Origin: Francisella frigiditurris
GTDB taxonomy: Bacteria > Pseudomonadota > Gammaproteobacteria > Francisellales > Francisellaceae
Reading direction: 5' to 3'
DNA length: 64,000 nucleotides
NCBI RefSeq assembly: GCF_001880225.1
Contig: NZ_CP009654.1
Span: 1,364,001 to 1,428,000, forward strand
A program made the translations under genes and the position numbers. The notes beneath the pieces were generated by a model that was given only the letters and a program-made list of their open reading frames with translations, did not search any database and had not been told where the DNA came from. This document shows positions 9,288 through 18,338 of this stretch, piece after piece; within the stretch, counting starts at the first letter, position 1; every line of letters starts with the position of its first letter.

Positions 9288-10680
9288 TGATAATGTACTA
9301 ATGCCTATTGATAAATCAACTAGAGATATTGCTCTAGAGATCTATAATCATATTAAAGATTTACCAATTGTAAGTCCTCATGGACATACAGATCCTGCGT
9401 GGTTTGATGAGAATAAGCCTTTTGAAAACCCAGTAGAACTTTTAATTAAACCTGATCATTATATTTTTAGAATGTTTTACTCTCAAGGACTGAGATTAGA
9501 AGATTTTGGTATATCTAGAAAAGATGGAAAAGAAGTCGAAACTGATCCAAAGAAGATTTGGCATAAAGTAGCAGAAAACTGGTATATATTTAGAGGAACA
9601 CAAGTTGGACTATGGTTTGATGCTCAACTTAAAAATGTATTTGGATATAATAAAGCTTTTACTCCAGAAACAGCAGATGAGCTATATGATCATATTGATA
9701 ACTGTTTAAAGAAAAAAGAATTTCTACCTAGAGAAATCTGTAAAAGGTTTAATATTGAAGTTATTGCTACTACAGATAATGTAGGAGATACTTTAGAACA
9801 TCATAGAAATATTGCTAACTCTGACTTCAAATGTAAGGTTGTTCCTACTTTTAGACCAGACACAGTTACTAATCCTGAGCTTCATCCAGTTCATAAACAT
9901 ATTAAGTCTTTAGCAAAACAACTAGATACAGAAATAAACTCTTATGAAAAATTTCTGAAAGTACTTAAAGAGCGTAGAGAATTTTTTATAGCTAATGGCG
10001 CTACAGCCTCTGATCATGGAGTTACTGTACCAAGAGCTTACGATTTAGAGAAATCAGAGTGTAAAGATTTATTTAAGAAAGTACTAACAAATACAGCTTC
10101 TTCAAAAGAGAAAAGAGTTTTCTGTGGTCAGATGCTAACTGAAATGGCTAAGATGGCAACAGATGATGGCCTTGTAATGCAATTACATGCTGGTGTATTT
10201 AGAAATCACAATAGCCGTATTCAAAGAAAATTTGGTAATGATAAAGGCTGCGATATTCCTGTTAAGTGTGATTATGTTAATGGCCTTCATCCTTTATTAG
10301 ATAAAGTAGGAAATAATAGAAACTTTAGAATAGTTTTATTTACAATGGATGAAACTACTTATACTAGAGAACTTGCTCCTTTAGCAGGACATTATCCTAG
10401 TGTTTTCCTAGGGCCTCCTTGGTGGTTTAATGATTCTGCTGAAGGTATGAAAAGATTTAGACATGCCGTCACAGAAACAGCTGGTTTTTATAACTGCTCA
10501 GGTTTTATTGATGATACTCGTGCTTTACTTTCTATACCTGTTAGACATGACATAGCAAGACGTGTAGATGCTGCATACCTTGCTGAAATGGTGCAAATTG
10601 GAAGGTTATCAAAAGCAGATGCATTAGAGGTTGCTTATGATCTAACATATACACAATCTAAAAAAATATTTAATTTATAA
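9280..10680 (+). CDS. uxaC: Uronate (glucuronate/galacturonate) isomerase
   Basis: The 466-residue amidohydrolase-fold enzyme interconverts D-glucuronate and D-fructuronate. The N-terminal S-P-H-G-H-T-D-P metal-binding motif, the downstream Q-L-H-A-G-V-F-R-N-H segment and W-W-F-N-D-S identify UxaC. Length fits the family. The start has a strong Shine-Dalgarno (AAAGGAGAG) and lies 8 bp inside the preceding gene. It links the MIOX product glucuronate to UxuB. Confidence 0.96.
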   Translation: MFSDNVLMPIDKSTRDIALEIYNHIKDLPIVSPHGHTDPAWFDENKPFENPVELLIKPDHYIFRMFYSQGLRLEDFGISRKDGKEVETDPKKIWHKVAENWYIFRGTQVGLWFDAQLKNVFGYNKAFTPETADELYDHIDNCLKKKEFLPREICKRFNIEVIATTDNVGDTLEHHRNIANSDFKCKVVPTFRPDTVTNPELHPVHKHIKSLAKQLDTEINSYEKFLKVLKERREFFIANGATASDHGVTVPRAYDLEKSECKDLFKKVLTNTASSKEKRVFCGQMLTEMAKMATDDGLVMQLHAGVFRNHNSRIQRKFGNDKGCDIPVKCDYVNGLHPLLDKVGNNRNFRIVLFTMDETTYTRELAPLAGHYPSVFLGPPWWFNDSAEGMKRFRHAVTETAGFYNCSGFIDDTRALLSIPVRHDIARRVDAAYLAEMVQIGRLSKADALEVAYDLTYTQSKKIFNL

Positions 10681-10706
10681 GCTATAAAAGCAGGAGAACT
10701 TAACTA

Positions 10707-12098
10707 ATGGATGATACAAATAGATCAACAACATTATATGTTGCTATGATTGTAGCTATAGCTGCTATAGGTGGATTACTTTTTGGTTTTGATACCTCAA
10801 TAATAGCTGGAGCTACCCCATTTATTCAAAATGAGTTTACTGCTTCTAATTGGCAGATTGAAATTGTAGTTAGCTTTTGTGTACTTGGCGCCTTTTTTGG
10901 AGCTCTTCTAAGTGGCTACTTCACAGATAGGTTTGGTCGTAAACGAGTAATGATTGCAACTAGCTTGTTATTCATAGTTGGAACACTTGTTGCTACTTTT
11001 GCACCTAATATTGCTTGTTTAGTGGTTGGTAGATTTATGTTAGGCTCTGCTATTGGAATAGCATCTTATGCTGTACCTCTATTTATTGCTGAAGTAGCCC
11101 CTGCTTCTAAAAGAGGTAGCTTAGTATTATGGAATGGAGCTTTCTTAACAGGTGGGCAAGTTATTGCATTTGTCGTTAATTATTTACTTACGTCAAGTGG
11201 TGATTGGAGATTAATGATAGCAACTGGTCTCGTTCCAGCAATTTTATTATTTATTGGAATGTGCTTTATGCCTTACTCTCCTAAATGGTTAGTATCTAAA
11301 GGTAGAAAGGAAGAGGCTAAAGAAACTTTAACTAAATTAAGAGATTGTAATAGTGTAGTAAAACTAGAACTAAAAGCAATCCAGGAAAACTTAGCGAAGC
11401 CTAGCAAAGTTGGTTTTTTACAAATTTTTGATAAAAAAGTTAGACCTGTTTTATATATTGGTTTAGCTCTAGGTATTTTTCAGCAATTTTTTGGAATTAA
11501 TACCGTTATGTATTATGGGCCTCATATTATGGAAAGTATTGGATTTAATGGAAATGAAACACGTATGTTAATGACTCTAGTTTTAGGGATTGTTAATTTT
11601 ATTGCGACTATTATTACAATAATGTTTATTGATAAATTAGGAAGAAGAAGATTCTTATTAATCGGTTCAGCGATGGCAGCTATTAGTTTATTTAGTATGA
11701 TCTATCTACTTAAAAACTCTTCTTCTACATTAGTTGCATATTCTGCTTTAACTTGTTTACTTATATATGTTGTTGGTTATTGTATTAGTGTTGGATCATT
11801 ATTCTGGTTAATAATTTCAGAGATATTTCCACTAAATGTTAGAGGTACTGCTATGAGTTTTGTAGCCTCTATACAGTGGCTAGCAAATTTTATTGTAGCT
11901 GCTACATTTTTAACTATATTAACTAGCCTAGGTGTAACCTTCACATTTGGTTTATATGCCTGTGTCGCGACTTTAGCCTTTATTGTGACTTATTTCTTTA
12001 TTCCTGAAACAAAAGGAGTTTCTTTAGAGGTCATAGAAGCAAACTTAAATCGCCAAATTCCTACTAGGTATTTAGGTATTAAAGAGTATAATAAATAA
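10707..12098 (+). CDS. Sugar-porter family MFS transporter, probable myo-inositol:H+ symporter
   Basis: This 463-residue, twelve-helix inner-membrane protein carries sugar-porter signatures. These are G-F-D-T-S-I-I-A-G in helix 1, D-R-F-G-R-K-R in loop 2-3, a degenerate P-Y-S-P-K-W-L (usual P-E-S-P-R-W-L), D-K-L-G-R-R-R, and P-E-T-K-G-V-S-L-E at the C terminus. The family includes GalP, XylE, AraE and the inositol transporters IolT/IolF. Because it lies between uxaC and a myo-inositol oxygenase, with only 30 bp before the latter, myo-inositol is the most plausible cargo; galactose or another sugar cannot be excluded from sequence alone. It has a good AGGAG ribosome binding site. Confidence 0.87.
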   Translation: MDDTNRSTTLYVAMIVAIAAIGGLLFGFDTSIIAGATPFIQNEFTASNWQIEIVVSFCVLGAFFGALLSGYFTDRFGRKRVMIATSLLFIVGTLVATFAPNIACLVVGRFMLGSAIGIASYAVPLFIAEVAPASKRGSLVLWNGAFLTGGQVIAFVVNYLLTSSGDWRLMIATGLVPAILLFIGMCFMPYSPKWLVSKGRKEEAKETLTKLRDCNSVVKLELKAIQENLAKPSKVGFLQIFDKKVRPVLYIGLALGIFQQFFGINTVMYYGPHIMESIGFNGNETRMLMTLVLGIVNFIATIITIMFIDKLGRRRFLLIGSAMAAISLFSMIYLLKNSSSTLVAYSALTCLLIYVVGYCISVGSLFWLIISEIFPLNVRGTAMSFVASIQWLANFIVAATFLTILTSLGVTFTFGLYACVATLAFIVTYFFIPETKGVSLEVIEANLNRQIPTRYLGIKEYNK

Positions 12099-12128
12099 TA
12101 GAATTTAACTTTCATCGAGGAGAAGAAA

Positions 12129-13106
12129 ATGTCTAACTTGGAAAATAATAGCTTTGGTGAATTTCGTAACTATACTGATAGTAAATTTCAAGATCGTGTA
12201 GAGAGAACTTATAGAGAAATGCACACAAATCAGTCTCTTGATTATGTAAAAAGAATGAAAGATAAATACTTCAAATTATCTCTAGGGAAAATGGATGTTT
12301 ATGAAGTATTTAAATTACTAGAAAATGTTCATGATGAAAGTGATCCTGATAATGATTTACCTCAAATTGAGCATGCATATCAAACAGCAGAAGCTGTTCA
12401 AAATAAATTTTTAGAAAATACTACTGAAATACGTGACAATGCATTAATTAAATCATTATTTCGTGATCATGAGTGGCAAAGTTTACCTAAAAAATGGAAA
12501 AATTTTTATACAGAAAAAGAAACTTTAAAAGAGTTATATTCACATATAAAAGACTGGTCTTGGTTTCCTTTAGTAGGCTTTATTCATGATTTAGGAAAAA
12601 TTATGACTTTACCAGAATATGGAGCATTACCACAATGGTCAACTGTCGGTGATACGTATCCTGTAGCTTGCCCATTCGCCAGTGCAAATGTGTTTTTTGA
12701 TAAAGGCTTTTATAAAATAGCTAGTGACTATGAAACATATAAAAACACTAATGAAACACATTATGGAAGTTATCCAAACAATTGTGGTTTTGATGCTGTT
12801 GAAATGAGCTTTGGACATGATGAATATATATATAAAGTTTTTGAACAAGGTAGTGATATTCCTTATGAAGGTCTATATCTTTTAAGATATCATTCATTCT
12901 ATCCATGGCATACACCTCAAACAGGCGGTCTAGCTTACCAAGAGCTTGCAAATGAAAAAGATTGGTTATTACTACCTCTTCTTAAGGCTTTTCAAAAAGC
13001 TGACTTATATTCAAAATTACCTGAACTACCTCCAAAAGAAGTATTAGAGAAAAAATACAAAGCTCTATTAGATAAGTGGGTACCTAAAAAGAAAATTAAT
13101 TGGTAG
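12129..13106 (+). CDS. Myo-inositol oxygenase (MIOX)
   Basis: This 325-residue HD-fold di-iron oxygenase converts myo-inositol to D-glucuronate with O2. Family landmarks appear in order: D-E-S-D-P-D, H82 in I-E-H-A-Y-Q-T-A-E, I-H153-D154-L-G-K157, L-P-Q-W-S-T-V-G-D-T-Y-P-V, M-S-F-G-H-D-E-Y, R-Y-H-S-F-Y-P-W-H and F-x-K-A-D-L-Y-S-K. These supply the expected four His and two Asp iron ligands and the substrate-contacting Lys. The spacing between H82 and H153 is 71 residues, against about 25 in animal MIOX, because of a charged insertion around residues 98-142. MIOX is mostly eukaryotic and sporadic in bacteria. Its position directly upstream of glucuronate-degrading steps makes the function convincing. 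It has a strong GAGGAG ribosome binding site. Confidence 0.93.
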   Translation: MSNLENNSFGEFRNYTDSKFQDRVERTYREMHTNQSLDYVKRMKDKYFKLSLGKMDVYEVFKLLENVHDESDPDNDLPQIEHAYQTAEAVQNKFLENTTEIRDNALIKSLFRDHEWQSLPKKWKNFYTEKETLKELYSHIKDWSWFPLVGFIHDLGKIMTLPEYGALPQWSTVGDTYPVACPFASANVFFDKGFYKIASDYETYKNTNETHYGSYPNNCGFDAVEMSFGHDEYIYKVFEQGSDIPYEGLYLLRYHSFYPWHTPQTGGLAYQELANEKDWLLLPLLKAFQKADLYSKLPELPPKEVLEKKYKALLDKWVPKKKINW

Positions 13107-13120
13107 AAATATAAAACTAA

Positions 13121-13468
13121 ATGGAAATATTTAAAGAGTTAAAAGAGCTTGAAGAGTCTCTATGGATAGAAACAACGAGATTTGATCATACATACATGAA
13201 TAATATTCTTGATCCTGATTTTTTTGAATTTGGGAGATCTGGTAAGATTTATTCAAGAAGCGAAGTATTATCTCATGAGTATCAAGAAATTTTAGCTAAA
13301 ATCCCATTAGAAAACTTCAAAGTACATAATATTAGTCATAGCGTGAAACAAGTAACTTATATAAGTGAAGTAGGAAAAGAAAAATTACGTGCTAATAGAA
13401 ACTCAATATGGATCCTGAAAAGAAATAAATGGCTACTTAAGTTTCATCAAGGAACACCTTGTTTCTAA
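13121..13468 (+). CDS. SnoaL/DUF4440-like small protein
   Basis: The 115-residue cytoplasmic protein has the look of a DUF4440/NTF2-like fold. It has an N-terminal helix (E-L-K-E-L-E-E-S-L-W), a segment L-D-P-D-F-F-E-F-G-R-S-G, and terminal strands ending R-N-K-W-L-L-K-F-H-Q-G-T. These small alpha+beta barrels bind or isomerise small molecules or are orphan accessory proteins. It starts 14 bp after MIOX and is the last gene of the cluster, with a weak ribosome binding site. It ends 8 bp before the convergent ruvB. Function in the cluster is unknown. Confidence 0.7.
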   Translation: MEIFKELKELEESLWIETTRFDHTYMNNILDPDFFEFGRSGKIYSRSEVLSHEYQEILAKIPLENFKVHNISHSVKQVTYISEVGKEKLRANRNSIWILKRNKWLLKFHQGTPCF

Positions 13469-13476
13469 AATTATTT

Positions 13477-14520
13477 CTAAATCAATAAATCTTGCTGATC
13501 TGAACTCAAGCTTTTAGGGATTTTTAATTTAAAATGATTATAAGCAGCTAGAGTAGCTACTCTACCTCTAGCTGTTCTCATGATATAACCTTGCTGTATT
13601 AAATAAGGTTCTATTACATCTTCTATAGTACCTTTTTCTTCACTTAATGCCGCCGCTATCGTATCTAAACCTACAGGGCCGCCAGAAAACTTCTCTATTA
13701 AGGTCAATAAATATTTATGGTCCATATGATCAAAACCAATAGGATCTACTTTTAACATGCTCAATGCTTTATCAGCTATTTCAAAAGTTATTTCACCATT
13801 ACCTTTAACTTGAGCATAATCTCTAACCCTTCTTAAAAGCCTATTAGCAATCCTAGGAGTACCTCTAGATCTTTTTGCTATTTCTTTAGCACCATCCATA
13901 GTTATAACCAATTCTAAAAGCTTAGCTGAACGGTATACTATCTTAGTTAAATCTTCTATAGAATAGAATTCTAATCGCTGAACAATACCAAATCTATCTC
14001 GAAGAGGCGATGTTAAAAGTCCAGCTCTTGTTGTAGCTCCAACTAATGTAAATGGAGGTAGATCAATCTTAATAGATCTAGCTGAGGGCCCTTCCCCTAT
14101 CATTATATCTAATTGGTAATCTTCCATTGCTGGATATAATATTTCTTCTATAACAGGGCTTAAACGGTGGATTTCATCTATAAATAAAACATCATTTTCT
14201 TCAAGATTAGTTAATAAAGCAGCTAAATCTCCTGCTTTTTCTAAAACGGGTCCACTAGTTTGTTTTAATTCAACTCCCATTTCATTAGCTATTATATTTG
14301 ATAATGTAGTTTTACCTAATCCTGGTGGTCCAAAAATTAAAGTATGATCTAGAGCATCTTTTCTATTTTTTGCAGCTTGAATAAAGATTTCCATCTGCTC
14401 TCGAACAACTGGTTGACCCTCATATTCTTGTAATGTTTTAGGTCGAATTGCTCTATCAACAATACTTTCTTCTTTATGATTTGGAGCATTAGCAGAAATT
14501 ATTCTATCTGTTTCTATCAT
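13477..14520 (-). CDS. ruvB: Holliday junction branch-migration ATPase RuvB
   Basis: The 347-residue AAA+ motor drives branch migration with RuvA. Walker [10 protein letters not shown] (about residues 65-73), Walker B F-I-D-E-I-H-R-L, the sensor/arginine-finger region G-A-T-T-R-A-G-L and the C-terminal winged helix ([10 protein letters not shown]) are all intact. The early [11 protein letters not shown] motif is typical. No ruvA or ruvC lies adjacent in this window. It is convergent with the SnoaL-like gene. Confidence 0.98.
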   Translation of the reverse strand: MIETDRIISANAPNHKEESIVDRAIRPKTLQEYEGQPVVREQMEIFIQAAKNRKDALDHTLIFGPPGLGKTTLSNIIANEMGVELKQTSGPVLEKAGDLAALLTNLEENDVLFIDEIHRLSPVIEEILYPAMEDYQLDIMIGEGPSARSIKIDLPPFTLVGATTRAGLLTSPLRDRFGIVQRLEFYSIEDLTKIVYRSAKLLELVITMDGAKEIAKRSRGTPRIANRLLRRVRDYAQVKGNGEITFEIADKALSMLKVDPIGFDHMDHKYLLTLIEKFSGGPVGLDTIAAALSEEKGTIEDVIEPYLIQQGYIMRTARGRVATLAAYNHFKLKIPKSLSSDQQDLLI

Positions 14521-14562
14521 TTTTGTTTATTTATATCTAATTTCAAAGTTAATAATATCACA

Positions 14563-15291
14563 CTATTTAGCAGTATAGCCACCATCTATTGGTAATAGAC
14601 TTCCTGTCATAAAAGAACTTTTATCACCAAGTAAAAACTCAACTAAACTAGCTATTTCTTCAGGTTTCGCTACTCTTTTCACAGAAGTTTCATTAACCTC
14701 TAATTCATTAGCTTTTTCAATACTTATATTTAGCTTATCAGCATAGTTCTTTATAGCATTATGATATAGCTCAGTATCAACAGGGCCAGGACAAACAGCA
14801 TTCACTCGGATATCATATTTAGCTAAATCTAAAGCTAATGATTTAGTCATCTGTGCTATAGCTCCTTTAGATAGTCCATAAGCAAAGTTATTCATTTTTG
14901 CGATAAAGCTTTGTTCTGCACCATTAAATACTATTGAGCAACCGTGCTCTAAATTAGGACGAAGATATTTTAATAAATAGATATTAGCCATTACATTCAC
15001 ATTAATAACTTTCTGCACATCATCTAAGTTTGAGGTAAATAAACTTCCACTTTTATATATAGCTGCATTTAAAAATAAGCCATTAAACTGAATAGTTTTT
15101 ATTTGATCAATTGCACGAATTATAGAAGCTTTTTCTTCTAAATTAGTTTTAATAAATTTTAAATTATCATTTTCAATATCTGGAGCAACTATATCAAGGT
15201 TAATAATAAAGTTTTCTTTTGATTTTAATAAAAGCTCTATAACTGCTTTACCTATTCCTTTTGAACCACCTGTAATTAAATAATTTTTCAT
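14563..15291 (-). CDS. Short-chain dehydrogenase/reductase
   Basis: The 242-residue classical SDR has T-G-G-S-K-G-I-G for NAD(P) binding near the N terminus, N-A-A (about residue 75), the Y-G-L-S-K catalytic Tyr/Lys pair, and a C-terminal M-T-G-S-L-L-P-I-D-G-G. The catalytic Ser seems to lie in the N-G-A-E-Q-S segment, which is less usual. The substrate is not predictable; FabG-like or sugar/steroid-type reductases share this layout. It lies upstream of ruvB on the same strand (42-bp gap), possibly co-transcribed with it. Confidence 0.85.
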   Translation of the reverse strand: MKNYLITGGSKGIGKAVIELLLKSKENFIINLDIVAPDIENDNLKFIKTNLEEKASIIRAIDQIKTIQFNGLFLNAAIYKSGSLFTSNLDDVQKVINVNVMANIYLLKYLRPNLEHGCSIVFNGAEQSFIAKMNNFAYGLSKGAIAQMTKSLALDLAKYDIRVNAVCPGPVDTELYHNAIKNYADKLNISIEKANELEVNETSVKRVAKPEEIASLVEFLLGDKSSFMTGSLLPIDGGYTAK

Positions 15292-15426
15292 AAAACTCCT
15301 AAAGTAAAATTATTTAAATATATATTTCCTATAGTATCTAATAAGCTTTGAAAAAGGTAACTTTTTTGTCTAAAATCTATCCTAGATAAAATAATTTTAT
15401 TTCTTAGCATAATTGGGAGAAACTCA

Positions 15427-16023
15427 ATGGATCTAAAAGATTTCAAAACAATCGAAACAATTAAATTTTCAGATACTAAAAAATTTAAATACTTAAATGA
15501 AGATGCTTCTAAACTTTTATACCTTGATAGCCCTGCTATTGAGGTATTTAGAGATTATAAAACTACAGCAGCTTTAGTAACTAGTTCAGATACAGTAGCA
15601 TCTGATATAAAGAAAAAAATGAAACTAGCTAATAAAGATGTAATCCTAGTTATAAATTCAGAAGATCGTGTTACAGGCATTATTGACCTTCATTATCTAG
15701 AAGGCGTAGCTCTACAAAAGCTAGCTCAAGATTCAGGAACAAATATAAAAGATTTAACAGCTGAAGAGATAAAGCTTGATATAACTAAAGTTAGAATGAT
15801 CCACTACGATATGTTAGAGGATGCAAAAATAGGTCATATTATTAAAACTCTTTTAAAAGATAATCGCCATCAAATATTAATATATGAAGAAGATGAAAAT
15901 GGAAACCCATTCATTCGTGGATACTTTGCTCTTAGTTATATTAAAAGAAAATTAGGATTAGAAGTTCATCTGTCTCATCAAAAAGATGGTGTAGCTAGTA
16001 TTTCTAAAGTAATGATGAACTAA
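15427..16023 (+). CDS. CBS-domain protein
   Basis: The 198-residue soluble protein has two CBS-type halves. One lies around residues 35-85 (A-L-V-T-S-S-D-T-V-A with V-I-N-S-E-D-R-V-T-G-I-I-D). The other lies around residues 120-180 (M-I-H-Y-D-M-L, then I-L-I-Y-E-E-D-E-N-G). It carries no enzyme domain and may sense adenine nucleotides as stand-alone CBS pairs often do. A clear GGGAG ribosome binding site lies ahead of the ATG. It ends 9 bp from the convergent SMR gene. Function is unknown. Confidence 0.75.
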   Translation: MDLKDFKTIETIKFSDTKKFKYLNEDASKLLYLDSPAIEVFRDYKTTAALVTSSDTVASDIKKKMKLANKDVILVINSEDRVTGIIDLHYLEGVALQKLAQDSGTNIKDLTAEEIKLDITKVRMIHYDMLEDAKIGHIIKTLLKDNRHQILIYEEDENGNPFIRGYFALSYIKRKLGLEVHLSHQKDGVASISKVMMN

Positions 16024-16032
16024 TCTATAGAA

Positions 16033-16347
16033 TCACGAACTAATTTTTAACCCTATAACTCCTGCTATTATTAAAAATAAGCAAACTATCTTTAAAGTTG
16101 AAATGGTATCTCCTGCAAACATCATTCCGAAGATTGCTGTACCTAATGCTCCTACTGCTGTCCAAATAGGATAAGCTAATGATATTGGTATAGTCCTCAT
16201 AGATAATGCTAAAAGATAAATGCTCGCTATCATACCTATAACTACAATTATAGATGCTATTATATTTGTAAATCCATTAGAATATTTAAGTGCTACTGCC
16301 CATACAACTTCAAATACTCCAGCAATAATAAGAAAAAACCAAGCCAT
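16033..16347 (-). CDS. gdx: SMR-family exporter, SugE/Gdx type
   Basis: The 104-residue, four-helix inner-membrane protein aligns well by eye with E. coli SugE (now Gdx, a guanidinium exporter). Shared features are the helix-1 Glu in F-E-V-V-W-A-V-A-L-K-Y, the P-I-S-L-A-Y-P-I-W-T-A-V-G segment in helix 3 and the terminal I-I-A-G-V-I-G-L-K. The Gdx subtype exports guanidinium, whereas EmrE-like relatives export quaternary ammonium compounds. I see no convincing guanidine riboswitch in the 87 bp upstream. It is probably monocistronic. Confidence 0.85.
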   Translation of the reverse strand: MAWFFLIIAGVFEVVWAVALKYSNGFTNIIASIIVVIGMIASIYLLALSMRTIPISLAYPIWTAVGALGTAIFGMMFAGDTISTLKIVCLFLIIAGVIGLKISS

Positions 16348-16434
16348 AACTTCTTACTTAAGATATTTATAATTATCCAAAGAGTAACATTAAAACTGAT
16401 TTTTTCCTAAGAATTATATTATTGAAGATAACTT

Positions 16435-18303
16435 TTATTTTTTAGGTAAAATTTTCTCTATTTCATTTATAAGAATTTCAGAAGAAATATTACTATCTTC
16501 TAATAATATTTTTTTTGTTCCATGTGTTAAAAATCTATCTTCTAACCCAAAGTTTTTAATATAAAGATTTCTATGAAGGTTATTATTAATTAAAAACTCA
16601 TTAACTGCAGAACCTGCGCCACCTTTTATAGCATTTTCCTCTAAAGTAAAAATAACATTATGTGTTTTAGCTATATCTACAAGTAGATTTTCATCTAAAG
16701 GTTTTACAAAGCGCATATCAACTATAGTAATATCATATTTTTTAGCTACTTCTTCAGCTAATGACAGCAAGGTTCCAAAATTTAAAATAGCAATTTTACT
16801 ACTACCTTTTCTAAGCAACTTAGCTTTACCTAGTTCTAAATTTAAAGAATCAGTAATAGTAACACCTGGTCCTGTTCCTCTTGGGTAACGAACCATAGCT
16901 GGGCCATTATAATCATAGCCAAATTCTAACATATGATAACACTCATTCTCATTACTTGGTGTCATAATAATATTGTTTGGAATACATCTCATAAAACTAA
17001 GATCAAAGCTGCCATCATGTGTTGATCCATCTGCACCAACTAATCCAGCTCTATCTACTGCATACAAAACATCTAGATTCTGAATACTTATATCATGTAT
17101 AACTTGATCATATGCTCTTTGAAGAAATGTAGAATATATTGCCACTACTGGTTTCATACCTTGACAAGCAAGCCCACCGGCAAAGGTTACTGCATGCTGT
17201 TCTGCTATTGCTACATCAAAATATCTATTAGGATATTCTTCAGCAAATCTTATAAGGTCTGATCCTTCTTTCATTGCTGGAGTTATACCAACTAATCTCT
17301 TATCTTTAGCTGCTTTATCACATATCCATTGACCAAATATATTAGAATAAGTTGGTTTAGGAATATTTAAACTTTTACTTTTTTCAACGCCTGTGTGAAA
17401 ACTTGGAGCTACATGATGAAATTTAATTGGATCATTCTCTGCTTTTATATAACCTTTACCTTTCCTAGTTATAATATGCAAAAGCTTAGGGCCTTTATGA
17501 TCCTTTAAAATTTTTAATGTCTTAACTAATTCATTTACATCATGACCATCAACAGGACCAACATAATAAAAGCCAAGATCTTCAAAAAAATTAGCTGGTA
17601 CAAACATACCTTTAGTTTGTGTTTCAATTTTTTTTACAAGATCAAACATTGGAGGAATATTTTTTAATACCTCCTTACCTTTTTCTCTTAATGAGTTATA
17701 AAAACCACCTGAAATTATTTTACTAAAATGAGTAGTTAAGCCACCGACATTATCAGAAATAGACATTTCATTATCATTTAAAACTACTAATAAATCTTCT
17801 TTGATCCCACCAGCATGATTTAAAGCTTCAAAAGCCATACCACCAGTTATAGCACCATCACCAATTACAGCTACTGACTTAGCTCCATTTTTTGTAATTC
17901 TATTAGCTACAGCCATACCAAGTGCTGCACTTATTGATGTACTTGAATGTCCGACTCCAAAAGCATCATACTCACTTTCAGCCCTTTTAGGAAAACCAGA
18001 TATTCCACCATCTTTTTTAATAGTAACTAGCTTATCTTTTCTTCCAGTTAGTATTTTATGAATATATGTTTGATGACCAACATCCCAGACAATACTATCT
18101 TTAGGAGCACTATAAACATAGTGTAAAGCTACTGTAAGCTCTAAAGCTCCTAAACTGCTAGCAAAGTGACCACCACTGACATCTAACTTCTCAACTAAAA
18201 ATTCCCTTAGCTCTTTAGATAAAGGTACAAGCTCAGTTTCTGGAACAAGCTTAAGGTCTTCTGGTGTATTTAGTTTGTCTAAAATTCTATATTTATTTTG
18301 CAT
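16435..18303 (-). CDS. dxs: 1-deoxy-D-xylulose-5-phosphate synthase
   Basis: The 622-residue thiamine-diphosphate enzyme condenses pyruvate and glyceraldehyde-3-phosphate to DXP, the first step of the MEP isoprenoid route. The TPP motif V-I-G-D-G-A-I-T-G-G begins near residue 140. The transketolase-like regions D-V-G-H-Q-T-Y and F-D-V-A-I-A-E-Q-H-A-V-T, and the C-terminal domain, are full length. It lies 35 bp downstream of guaA on the same strand and may share its transcript. Confidence 0.98.
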   Translation of the reverse strand: MQNKYRILDKLNTPEDLKLVPETELVPLSKELREFLVEKLDVSGGHFASSLGALELTVALHYVYSAPKDSIVWDVGHQTYIHKILTGRKDKLVTIKKDGGISGFPKRAESEYDAFGVGHSSTSISAALGMAVANRITKNGAKSVAVIGDGAITGGMAFEALNHAGGIKEDLLVVLNDNEMSISDNVGGLTTHFSKIISGGFYNSLREKGKEVLKNIPPMFDLVKKIETQTKGMFVPANFFEDLGFYYVGPVDGHDVNELVKTLKILKDHKGPKLLHIITRKGKGYIKAENDPIKFHHVAPSFHTGVEKSKSLNIPKPTYSNIFGQWICDKAAKDKRLVGITPAMKEGSDLIRFAEEYPNRYFDVAIAEQHAVTFAGGLACQGMKPVVAIYSTFLQRAYDQVIHDISIQNLDVLYAVDRAGLVGADGSTHDGSFDLSFMRCIPNNIIMTPSNENECYHMLEFGYDYNGPAMVRYPRGTGPGVTITDSLNLELGKAKLLRKGSSKIAILNFGTLLSLAEEVAKKYDITIVDMRFVKPLDENLLVDIAKTHNVIFTLEENAIKGGAGSAVNEFLINNNLHRNLYIKNFGLEDRFLTHGTKKILLEDSNISSEILINEIEKILPKK

Positions 18304-18338
18304 ATTTATACCAGACTAAAATGTGTATACAGATAAAA

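Noticed and set aside
16348-16434. Guanidine riboswitch ahead of the gdx-like gene
   Set aside because: No conserved ACGR-type hairpin or G-rich core seen in this AT-rich stretch.
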